Source: Novosphingobium silvae
Lineage (GTDB): Bacteria; Pseudomonadota; Alphaproteobacteria; Sphingomonadales; Sphingomonadaceae
NCBI RefSeq assembly: GCF_009856825.1
Contig: NZ_WVTD01000020.1
Location: forward strand, 1 to 60,804
Direction: 5' to 3'
Length of the DNA: 60,804 nt
Each line of letters opens with the position of its first letter. The first letter of the stretch is position 1. The position numbers and the translations under genes are program-made. The notes beneath the pieces were generated by a model. It saw only the letters and a program-made list of their open reading frames with translations, searched no databases and had not been told where the DNA came from. Shown piece after piece: positions 26,900-34,123 of this stretch.

Positions 26900-27166
26900 A
26901 TGACGGCAATTCTCTTCGGCGAGTGCGTGAGCGCCCGCGACACGACGAAAGTTCGCATCCGTGCTCTCGGTAACGAGGGCTGCGACCTCGAGATCGATGC
27001 GCCCGCGTGCATGGTCGATGACACCGACGTGACGCTATGGATCGGCGCGGTCGGCCCCTTCCCGGCGACGGTGACGCAGAGCCTTCCCGAACGAAGCGCC
27101 AGCCGCCTGGCGGTGCGCTTCAAGGAACCGCTCGACGGGCGTATCCTGCAGCACTTCAGCGCCTGA
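26900..27166 (+). CDS. small PilZ-like protein
   Basis: 88 residues. The chain ILFGECVSARDTTKVRIRALGNEGCDLEID, then DVTLWIGAVGPFPATVTQ and SRLAVRFKEPLDGRIL, has the strand order of single PilZ domains, with a GNEGCDLEI segment where D/N.S..G..I would be. The RxxxR part of the cyclic-di-GMP motif is not clear. If PilZ-like it may have lost ligand binding. Located between otsA and galE; small PilZ proteins are common in sphingomonads. Confidence 0.5.
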   Translation: MTAILFGECVSARDTTKVRIRALGNEGCDLEIDAPACMVDDTDVTLWIGAVGPFPATVTQSLPERSASRLAVRFKEPLDGRILQHFSA

Positions 27167-27308
27167 CCGGGTCGGGCGCGCAGCTTCGAAAAGGGTTGCA
27201 TCCAACTCGGACGCACTGGCCGAAATTGACTTTGACGCACTGCGGCGTTCCCAATATGCCCCTGCCGTGAGCCACCATCGCGGCGATGCCGCATCCGCAC
27301 GAGGTGAC

Positions 27309-28343
27309 ATGACCGTCAAGCAACCCGTCCTCGTCACCGGCGGCGCCGGCTACATCGGCAGCCACGCGGTGCTCGCGCTTAGGGACGCGGGCTGGCCGGT
27401 CGCCGTGATCGACAATCTCGTCACAGGGTTTCGCTTCGCGGTTCCCGAAGGCGTTCCCTTCTACGAAGGCGACATCGGTGACGAAGCGCTGCTGGCCCGT
27501 ATCTTTGCAGAGCAGGGCATGGGCCTGGCTGGCGGCACGGGCGAGGCGCGCGGCGCGATCATGCACTTCGCCGGTTCGGTGGTGGTTCCCGAATCGGTGG
27601 AGAACCCGCTGAAGTACTACCGCAACAACACCGCGACGAGCCGCTCGCTGATCGAAGCGGCGGTGACGGCTGGCGTTCCGCACTTCATCTTCAGTTCGAC
27701 GGCGGCGACTTACGGCATCCCCGAAAGCTCGCCCGTCACCGAAGACAGCCCCAAGTCGCCGATCAACCCTTACGGCATGTCCAAGCTGATGACCGAGACG
27801 ATGCTGGCCGACGTCGCCCGGGCCCATCCGCTGAACTACTGCGCGCTGCGCTATTTCAACGTCGCGGGTGCCGACCCCAAGGGGCGCACCGGGCAATCGA
27901 CGGCAGGCGCCACCCACCTCATCAAGGTCGCGGTGGAAGCGGCGCTTGGCAAGCGCGGCCACGTGGGCGTGTTCGGAACCGATTTCGCGACGCCCGACGG
28001 CACCGGCGTGCGCGACTATATCCATGTCTCGGACCTGGCGGATGCGCATGTCCTGGCGCTGGAAGCCCTGATCGAGCAGCCGCGCCGGTCGCTGACGATG
28101 AACTGCGGCTATGGCCGGGGTTTCTCCGTGCTTGAGGTGCTGGATGCGGTCGACAGGATCACCAACCAGCGGATCGAACGCAGGATGGAAGGCCGCCGCG
28201 CGGGCGACCCGGATGCGCTGATCTCGGACAACAGCCGGATCAAGGCCACGCTTCCCTGGGTGCCGCGCTATGCGGACCTGCCCACCATCGTCGAACATGC
28301 GCTCGCCTGGGAGCGCAAGCTCGACGATATACGCGCTCGCTGA
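27309..28343 (+). CDS. galE: UDP-glucose 4-epimerase GalE
   Basis: 344 residues from ATG 27309, with GAGGTGAC upstream; GTG 27267 is less likely. The SDR-extended signatures are GGAGYIGSHAVLAL, IMHFAGSVVVPESVENPLKYYRNN, FSSTAATYG (catalytic Ser/Thr), NPYGMSKLMTE (YxxxK) and ALRYFNVAGADP. It interconverts UDP-glucose and UDP-galactose, supplying galactose for surface polysaccharides. It converges on the autotransporter gene. Confidence 0.93.
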   Translation: MTVKQPVLVTGGAGYIGSHAVLALRDAGWPVAVIDNLVTGFRFAVPEGVPFYEGDIGDEALLARIFAEQGMGLAGGTGEARGAIMHFAGSVVVPESVENPLKYYRNNTATSRSLIEAAVTAGVPHFIFSSTAATYGIPESSPVTEDSPKSPINPYGMSKLMTETMLADVARAHPLNYCALRYFNVAGADPKGRTGQSTAGATHLIKVAVEAALGKRGHVGVFGTDFATPDGTGVRDYIHVSDLADAHVLALEALIEQPRRSLTMNCGYGRGFSVLEVLDAVDRITNQRIERRMEGRRAGDPDALISDNSRIKATLPWVPRYADLPTIVEHALAWERKLDDIRAR

Positions 28344-28382
28344 TGGCCACCCGGCCCTCTCGACTTCTGGCGTTTTCGCGCC

Positions 28383-31300
28383 TCAGAACGCCACGCTGAG
28401 CGAGGCACGCACCGAAGTGTCGGTGCTGGTGCTTGTGCGTTCCATCCGCGTCGCGATCTTCCACGTGAAGTCGTAGCCGCCGGCAAGCACGCTGGCCTCG
28501 CCTACCCATGCTCCCTTCAGGCTGTCTCCGGCGATGGAAAAGGCCTCGCCCGCATCGTAGGTATCGCCGCCGTTGAACCAGGCGGTCGTGCTGCCGAGCT
28601 TGCCGGCAAGCACTTCGCGGCGGCCGCCTTCGAACGAGAAGGTCAGCGGGCGCCAGTCGGGAGAGATGGTGCCGAGCGAATAGGATGCGGTGACCGTCGG
28701 CGTCGCGGTGAGCGCCTTGCTGGTACGGCTAGCCACCGATAGCGCGGTCGCGTCGCTGTCTGCCGTCTCGTCGTAGCCATCCTCCCTCAGCCACATCTGC
28801 TCCAGCTCGAGCCGGGGCTTGAGGCTGAAGCGGCGCGACATGTCGAGGCGGTACGATGCCCCGGCAAGTCCGGAGAACAGCCAGCCCTTCCAGCTCCCAT
28901 CGGCGTCATAGGTGAAGTCGGTGTCGCTGATGGTGCCCGTGTAGGTACGCACCGAGTCGATGGACACCCGCGATCCTCCAATGCGCGCCCACGCCGTGAA
29001 CGGCCCCTGTCCCGTGCGCCAGAACAGGCCGAGGTCATGCTGGCCGATGTCCAGGTCGCCGCTGCCCCCGTTATCCTTCACGCTGCCCTTGAGCCACGCG
29101 TACGAGACGCCGAAGTAGCCAAGGTCTGTCCGCTTCTCGAGCCCGCCGGAAAGGCCCCAGCCGCTTGCCTTGTAGGAGGCGGTGCCGGTAGCTTCCTTGC
29201 TGGCGCGCCAGTAGATGGGTTCAAGCCATCCGCCCACGTCCGATATGTCGAACATCGAGGTTTCGTCGCTGATGTGCCGCGCGGCCAGGCGATCGGCCAT
29301 CGTCACGGCCTTGAACACGCCGCCCGCGTGGTCGGGCAGGAGCGAGCCCACCTGTTCGCGCAAGGTGGCCGTATCCTCTACCTCCAGCAGGCTGGCGGTC
29401 ATGTAGTCGTCGTTCTGCGACGTCGCGTAGACGGCGTCCCATGCCGCGGCCTGTGCCTTAGTGAGGCCGAGTTCGCCTGTCGTCTTGCGCGCGAGGGTCA
29501 GGTAGATGTTGCGCTCGTCGCTGCTGACCGAGCCGTTGTAGATGAACGGCGTGTCCACCGACGGGGTGAGCGAGCCCGCAATCTCCAGGTTGTCCGAAGT
29601 GAGGACGGTATAGGTGCCTTCGGCCGTGGCCAGGCTGTTGACCGTTGCGCTGACGCTGGAGCCGTCCTCCAGCGTGGCGCTGTCCACCAGGAAGGTCGAA
29701 CTCTCGTCACCATCCACGTAGACGCCGATGGTCCCGGCGGACGCGACATGCAGGCTGCCGAAGCTGACAGTGGTCGCCTCGTCCGGGATCAGGGTGCCGC
29801 CGTTGACGGAGACCGCCACGTTTGCCGCGTCGGTGAACTGGCCCGAGTAGACGGCGCTGTCGTTCAGCGTGACGGTTCCCCCCGCCCCTCCGAAGTCCAT
29901 CGTGCCCGAGAACACCGATTCGCCGGACAGGCTTGCCGTCGCAAGGCCGGTGCCGAACTGGATGTCGCCGACGTAAGTCGCATCGTCCGTGAGCGTCAGG
30001 GTGTCGTCGCCCGCGCCGAACACGGTATCGCCCGTGATCGAGCCGGTGGACGAGGTGATCGTATCGTTGCCCGATCCCAGCAGGATGTCGCCGGTGATGC
30101 TGGCGTAGATTGTGGGATCATCCTCGTCGTTGTCTTCCTCGTAGTCGGCGCGGGTCTCGGCGTCGTCGTCGTTGAGGTACTGGACGATGCTCACTCCGGA
30201 AGTGTTGGCCGACAGGTCGAACGCGGTGCGGCTGTCGGTGCTCGAACCGCCTGCGGTGATGTAGCCGGTGTTCACGAGCGAGGTCAGCGTACCCGAGAGA
30301 TCCTGGACGCCCACCGTCACGCCCTCGCCGGGGGAGGTCAGCGATGCAGTGATCGCGCCCGAGTTGTAGAGGCTGGCGACCGTACTGCCCTCGCCGATCA
30401 GCAGCGCCGTCGCGGCAGTGTCGTAGGACGTGGCCGAGAGATTGCCATAGATGCCGATCCCCTGCGTCAAGGTCACGTTCCCGCCCTGCCCGCCGACGAC
30501 CACTCCGTAGGCGGCAGTGTTGCTGTAGTAGGAGTTGGCGGTGACGGTGCCGTCGATCGCAAGCGAGTAGGTACCTACATTGCCTGTGACCGCCCCGACG
30601 GTGATGTCGCTTGCGCCGCCGACCTGTATGGCGGGACCGTTGCCATAAGTCGTGATGACGCCCGTGCCCTCGTCGGCGTCGTTTACGCCATCGCCGTCGA
30701 TGTCATCGGAATCCGAACCGTCGTCGGCGGGCGGCGCGGCGACGTATATCCCACCCGCGACATTTCCGGTGATCGACACTGCCGCCGTCCCGGTGCGCAG
30801 TGCCGCGCGGGAGAGAAGCACCGTGTCGCCGTCGTCGGTGGCATAGGAATAGCCCTTGGTCACGGCGCCCTGGATCGTAACGCCGCCGGTCACGTCGCCT
30901 GCGATGTCGACCGCGCTGGCGCCCGAGCCAACCACCGAGACCGATCCCTCGAGCGTCACGTCCCCATCCACGTCCTGCGTCGAGATCCCCCGGGCATTGT
31001 CGCCGATCACGCGGATCGTGCCCGTGCTGGTGACGGAACCCGTCCACGCGCCGTCCAGCAGGATGCCGGCCGAGTCCTGACCTTCGACGGTGATCGCACC
31101 TTCGTTGAGGATCGTGCCCGAGGCAGCGCCCGTGACGTGGATGCCCGCCCGACCGGTGGCGGAGGCGATGCCGTCGGTGACGATGCCGTCGCTGTCGTCA
31201 TCGTCGACGACATAGTCCTCGAGCACGGTGATCGTCGCATCCTCGCCGACGCCGATGGCCGTATCGGTGCCCGCTGCCACGCTGATCGCCGAAGCCCCGG

Positions 31301-31538
31301 CCGCCCCGCTCATCTCGATCGTGCCGTTCATGGCGAGGTCGGCGTCGCTGTCCAGCGTCACGGCGCTGCCGCCTGGAAGCGTGATGGTCCCGTCGGTCCT
31401 GACCGTGATGTCCCCTGCGCTCGAAGTGACGAGCGGCGTTGTCGTGTCGGTGGAGACGGTGGTATCGGCAAGCGCCGGGCTGGCGGCAAGGGCAAGGACC
31501 AGCGCCCCCAGGCTGGAGGTGGTTTGCAGCGATGGCAT
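28383..31538 (-). CDS. large autotransporter with beta-helix passenger
   Basis: 1051 residues from ATG 31538; an open extension upstream runs through the dioxygenase gene in another frame and is rejected. The signal peptide is LGALVLALAASPALA. The passenger is rich in Gly, Thr, Ser and Asp with short repeats such as GDITVRTDGTITLPG and NEGAITVEGQDSAGI, as in right-handed beta-helices. Two acidic clusters stand out: EDYVVDDDDSDGIVTDG and DDIDGDGVNDADEGTG, the latter like thrombospondin-3 calcium sites. The last ~270 residues (from GGWLEPIYWRA) form the translocator barrel, ending in VAF. It follows the dioxygenase gene by 50 bases. Confidence 0.9.
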   Translation of the reverse strand: MPSLQTTSSLGALVLALAASPALADTTVSTDTTTPLVTSSAGDITVRTDGTITLPGGSAVTLDSDADLAMNGTIEMSGAAGASAISVAAGTDTAIGVGEDATITVLEDYVVDDDDSDGIVTDGIASATGRAGIHVTGAASGTILNEGAITVEGQDSAGILLDGAWTGSVTSTGTIRVIGDNARGISTQDVDGDVTLEGSVSVVGSGASAVDIAGDVTGGVTIQGAVTKGYSYATDDGDTVLLSRAALRTGTAAVSITGNVAGGIYVAAPPADDGSDSDDIDGDGVNDADEGTGVITTYGNGPAIQVGGASDITVGAVTGNVGTYSLAIDGTVTANSYYSNTAAYGVVVGGQGGNVTLTQGIGIYGNLSATSYDTAATALLIGEGSTVASLYNSGAITASLTSPGEGVTVGVQDLSGTLTSLVNTGYITAGGSSTDSRTAFDLSANTSGVSIVQYLNDDDAETRADYEEDNDEDDPTIYASITGDILLGSGNDTITSSTGSITGDTVFGAGDDTLTLTDDATYVGDIQFGTGLATASLSGESVFSGTMDFGGAGGTVTLNDSAVYSGQFTDAANVAVSVNGGTLIPDEATTVSFGSLHVASAGTIGVYVDGDESSTFLVDSATLEDGSSVSATVNSLATAEGTYTVLTSDNLEIAGSLTPSVDTPFIYNGSVSSDERNIYLTLARKTTGELGLTKAQAAAWDAVYATSQNDDYMTASLLEVEDTATLREQVGSLLPDHAGGVFKAVTMADRLAARHISDETSMFDISDVGGWLEPIYWRASKEATGTASYKASGWGLSGGLEKRTDLGYFGVSYAWLKGSVKDNGGSGDLDIGQHDLGLFWRTGQGPFTAWARIGGSRVSIDSVRTYTGTISDTDFTYDADGSWKGWLFSGLAGASYRLDMSRRFSLKPRLELEQMWLREDGYDETADSDATALSVASRTSKALTATPTVTASYSLGTISPDWRPLTFSFEGGRREVLAGKLGSTTAWFNGGDTYDAGEAFSIAGDSLKGAWVGEASVLAGGYDFTWKIATRMERTSTSTDTSVRASLSVAF

Positions 31539-31588
31539 GATTGTGCGTCCCGAAGATATGTTGGCTTTGGCGGGCGTTGCGGCCGCGC

Positions 31589-32557
31589 TCAGGTGGCGAT
31601 GCCGATGAGCGCTGAGCCCGAGTACCCGGCCGAGACGCTGCCGGTGAGCGTCGGCGTCATCTGCGCAAGTTGTGCAGAGCTGTTGTCGCCGAAGACGTTG
31701 TCCGAGGAGAGCGAGATCGCATTGTAGTTGGCGATGCTTGCGGTGTAGGTGGCATCGCCGGTAAATACGGCCGCGTTGGTGGCGGCAGGCATGGCCAGCT
31801 GCGAGATGAGGCTCGCCGTCCGTCCGGTGCTGGCGGCGCTGAGGCCGCCGGTGAACACCTCGAAATGGATGTGCGGCCAACGGCCCGAATAGCAGGCCGG
31901 ATAGATGGTCGTGAAGGAGACGAGGCCGTTGGCGTCCGTCACCTGCACGCCGCGAAGGTAGCTCTCGGTCGTGACCCCGCTGGAGTAGAGCGAATAGCGG
32001 CCGTAGGCATCGCACTGCCAGATATAGATCGCGGCGCCCGTGATCGGCGCGCAGCCGTTGCTCACGTCAACCAGTTGAAGCTCCAAGGCCAGCGGAACGC
32101 CCACTGCGGTCGTGGTCGATCCGATGAAGCTGGAGCGGATGTCGGAACGCACGATGCCGCTCTGCGTCAGCACGTTGGAGGTGGCGCCGCTGGCGGTGTT
32201 GGTCCCGTCCGCCGGATAGGGACCGTTGGTCTCGCTCGGGTCGGCCACGCATGTCTCCGCAGCCGTCCCCCCGGAAGACGACGAGGACGAAGACGATGTG
32301 CTGGTCGAGGACGTGGTGGAGGTCAACCCAGTGTCGGTTCCCGATCCTGCCGCGTTTGCCGTTCCGCCATCATCGCCGCCGCAGGCCGCGAGCGCCGCCG
32401 TGGTACCGGCCGTGGCCAGGAAGGCCAGCGCGCGGCGGCGGGCGAAAAGCCGGCTGCCGATCGCGCCGAGGTCCTCGGCGAGGCCATGACCGTGCGTGCG
32501 GCCGTCCTGGTATTCGCGGGAGCGGTCGGTGCCGCCGCCGTGCTCGGGCTTGTCCAT
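31589..32557 (-). CDS. exported intradiol ring-cleavage dioxygenase-like protein
   Basis: 322 residues. The N-terminus RRRALAFLATAGTTAALAACGG combines a basic stretch with a lipobox Cys, suggesting an exported lipoprotein. A Ser/Thr linker of about 35 residues follows. The catalytic domain has NGPYPADGTN, AAIYIWQCDAYGRYSLYS and RWPHIHFEVF, matching the intradiol dioxygenase Fe(III) ligands (two Tyr, two His). Cytosolic relatives open catechol or protocatechuate rings; exported ones act on unknown aromatics. An autotransporter gene follows directly. Substrate not predictable. Confidence 0.85.
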   Translation of the reverse strand: MDKPEHGGGTDRSREYQDGRTHGHGLAEDLGAIGSRLFARRRALAFLATAGTTAALAACGGDDGGTANAAGSGTDTGLTSTTSSTSTSSSSSSSSGGTAAETCVADPSETNGPYPADGTNTASGATSNVLTQSGIVRSDIRSSFIGSTTTAVGVPLALELQLVDVSNGCAPITGAAIYIWQCDAYGRYSLYSSGVTTESYLRGVQVTDANGLVSFTTIYPACYSGRWPHIHFEVFTGGLSAASTGRTASLISQLAMPAATNAAVFTGDATYTASIANYNAISLSSDNVFGDNSSAQLAQMTPTLTGSVSAGYSGSALIGIAT

Positions 32558-32631
32558 CTCGTCCTCCGTGCGACCGGACAGATTCGCCGGTCGTGCTTCG
32601 CGAGGAGGACTGTGCGCCGGGCTTTGCCGGT

Positions 32632-32640
32632 GGATTTCAG
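32632..32640 (-). promoter_or_regulatory. TGAAATCC-type element before the dioxygenase
   Basis: Minus strand CTGAAATCC, 75-83 bases upstream of the dioxygenase start. The same core (G/C)TGAAATCC appears three times in front of the response regulator at 33462-33527. A further CCGGATT lies right beside it. Confidence 0.4.
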
Positions 32641-32670
32641 CCGGATTGCGGCTGCTTTGCCTGGATTACG

Positions 32671-33411
32671 TTACCTGTCGGTCACGGCGGGAACGAAGAG
32701 ATAGCCCTCGTTGCGCACGGTACGGATGATGTCGCCGCCGCCCTGCCCTTCGGCCAGCTTGCGGCGCAGGCGCGAAAGCTGGACATCGATGGCGCGGTCG
32801 TAGTGCTCCGAATCCTCGCCGCGCGACCAGTCGAGAAGCTGGTCCCGGGTGAGCACGCGGCGCGGGTGTTGGGCGAAAGCCCGCAGGAGCCGGAACTCAC
32901 CGTCCGACAGCGAGATCAGCGCGCTGGTGGGATCGAACAGGAGCCGCAGGCCAAGGTCCATGCGCCAGCCGGCGAAGTGAAGGCACGCGCCCGAATTGGG
33001 CGCGGGATCGCATGCCGTGGACGGCTCGGCCGCCGGCGTCACGGCTGCGCGGCGGCGCAGGACCGTGCGGATCCGGGCCAGCAGTTCGCGCGGATTGCAC
33101 GGCTTTGCGAGGTAGTCGTCCGCGCCCATTTCCAGGCCCACGATCCGGTCGACATCGCTGCCGACGGCGGAGAGCATGATCACGGGCGGGGCATCTGCGC
33201 CCATCTGGCGCATCGCCGTCAATCCGTCCTCGCGCGGCATCATCACGTCGAGCACGATCAGGTCGAACGCCTCGCGCGCGAGCAGGGCGCGCATCTCCAG
33301 CGGATCGGCGGCGGTCACCGTCTCGTAGCCGTGCTTGGCGAGGAACTCTCCGATGAGCGATCGGATGCCCTCGTCATCGTCGACGATGAGAATGCGGGTC
33401 TGAAGGTCCAT
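32671..33411 (-). CDS. OmpR-family response regulator
   Basis: 246 residues from ATG 33411 (an ATG at 33432 is possible). The receiver domain has ILIVDDDEGIRSLIGEFL, phospho-acceptor LIVLDVMMPREDG and DDYLAKPCNPRELLARI. The C-terminal winged helix includes ISLSDGEFRLLRAFAQHPRRVLTRDQLLDWSRG and AIDVQLSRLRRKL, ending IIRTVRNEGYLFV. It probably partners the histidine kinase encoded divergently at 34124. It precedes the dioxygenase and autotransporter genes on the same strand (113-base gap). Confidence 0.93.
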   Translation of the reverse strand: MDLQTRILIVDDDEGIRSLIGEFLAKHGYETVTAADPLEMRALLAREAFDLIVLDVMMPREDGLTAMRQMGADAPPVIMLSAVGSDVDRIVGLEMGADDYLAKPCNPRELLARIRTVLRRRAAVTPAAEPSTACDPAPNSGACLHFAGWRMDLGLRLLFDPTSALISLSDGEFRLLRAFAQHPRRVLTRDQLLDWSRGEDSEHYDRAIDVQLSRLRRKLAEGQGGGDIIRTVRNEGYLFVPAVTDR

Positions 33412-33461
33412 GGCCGGTGGTTCTAGGGTCATCGGCCCGTCATGGATAGGGCTTGTTCCCA

Positions 33462-33527
33462 CCGGATTTCACGACGCGCGCCGGTCGTCCAGCCGCTGAA
33501 ATTTCCATGCAAAACGGTGAAATCCGG
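33462..33527. promoter_or_regulatory. probable operator cluster for the response regulator
   Basis: CCGGATTTCAC (33462-33472) and its exact inverse GTGAAATCCGG (33517-33527) bracket a third related site, CTGAAATTTCC (33496-33506). The cluster is 51-116 bases upstream of the regulator start. OmpR-type dimers usually bind such repeated elements. A matching single element lies before the dioxygenase at 32632-32640. Confidence 0.5.
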
Positions 33528-34123
33528 CGGCAACCTCGGCCCCGCAGAACCGGAGGCATGGACAGTCGAGCCAGCCACGACACGTATCGGGCAGCCCGCT
33601 TCCCGAGCCCTTACGCGCCCCCCGCGCCGGGTCTCGCGACGCAGGCCCCGGTCGTGGCGCCGACCACCGCTCCCGGTGCCGCCGCCCTGGCGCCAAGCGG
33701 TGCCGGGGCCGTCGTCCGGGCAGGTACTGTAGTCGCACCCGTCCCGCCCGGCGACGGTTCCGGAACCGTTCACCATCCCCGCGATACCACTGCTGCGAGT
33801 CCACAAACTGACACAGGTCTGCGCTACCTGCCGCGCAACCGGTCGGCGATGCCATGCATTGTCGCCGGTGGCCTGAAAGTTTCCATCCGGGCTGTCGCGC
33901 CGATGCGGTGCGTGCCCCGGCCGGTCCGATGTGACCGTTCCCTCCACGGGCCGCCTCGGCCAGGGGCGGGAACGCGGAGCGGGGACAGGAGGGACGTGTC
34001 CCTCTCTCCTGTCCCTGCTTCGCATAGTTCGCCCGCAACAAACGACAAAGGCCTAGGCGCGAGCTCCCCATCCGGCGGCATCTCAGCTCGAATTCGCCGC
34101 CTTTGCATGGCACAGCCGCATCC
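33528..34123. other. long intergenic region between regulator and kinase
   Basis: Nearly 600 bases with no convincing gene. An open plus-strand frame from ATG 33558 (GGAG upstream) reads MDSRASHDTYRAARFPSPY and continues Pro/Ala-rich to about 34127. It crosses the strong inverted repeat at 33979-34018 and lacks domain features, so I do not call it. The kinase promoter must lie here; no clear -35/-10 pair was fixed. Confidence 0.35.
33979..34018. repeat. inverted repeat, hairpin-forming
   Basis: GGGACAGGAG (33982-33991) and CTCCTGTCCC (34006-34015) form a 10-bp stem with inner GGA/TCC pairs and outer AGC/GCT flanks. There is no T-run on either side. It may be an attenuator, a protein-binding site or a terminator-like pause before the histidine kinase gene. 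Confidence 0.5.

Noticed and set aside
29037..31727. An 896-residue open frame opposite the autotransporter
   Set aside because: The minus-strand protein has a signal peptide, beta-helix repeats and a barrel; the plus frame is Arg/Gly/Val-rich noise typical of the antisense of Ala/Gly/Thr-rich genes.
31539..32015. A longer start of the autotransporter at 32015
   Set aside because: The extra residues are the dioxygenase gene read in another frame. ATG 31538 gives a signal peptide directly.
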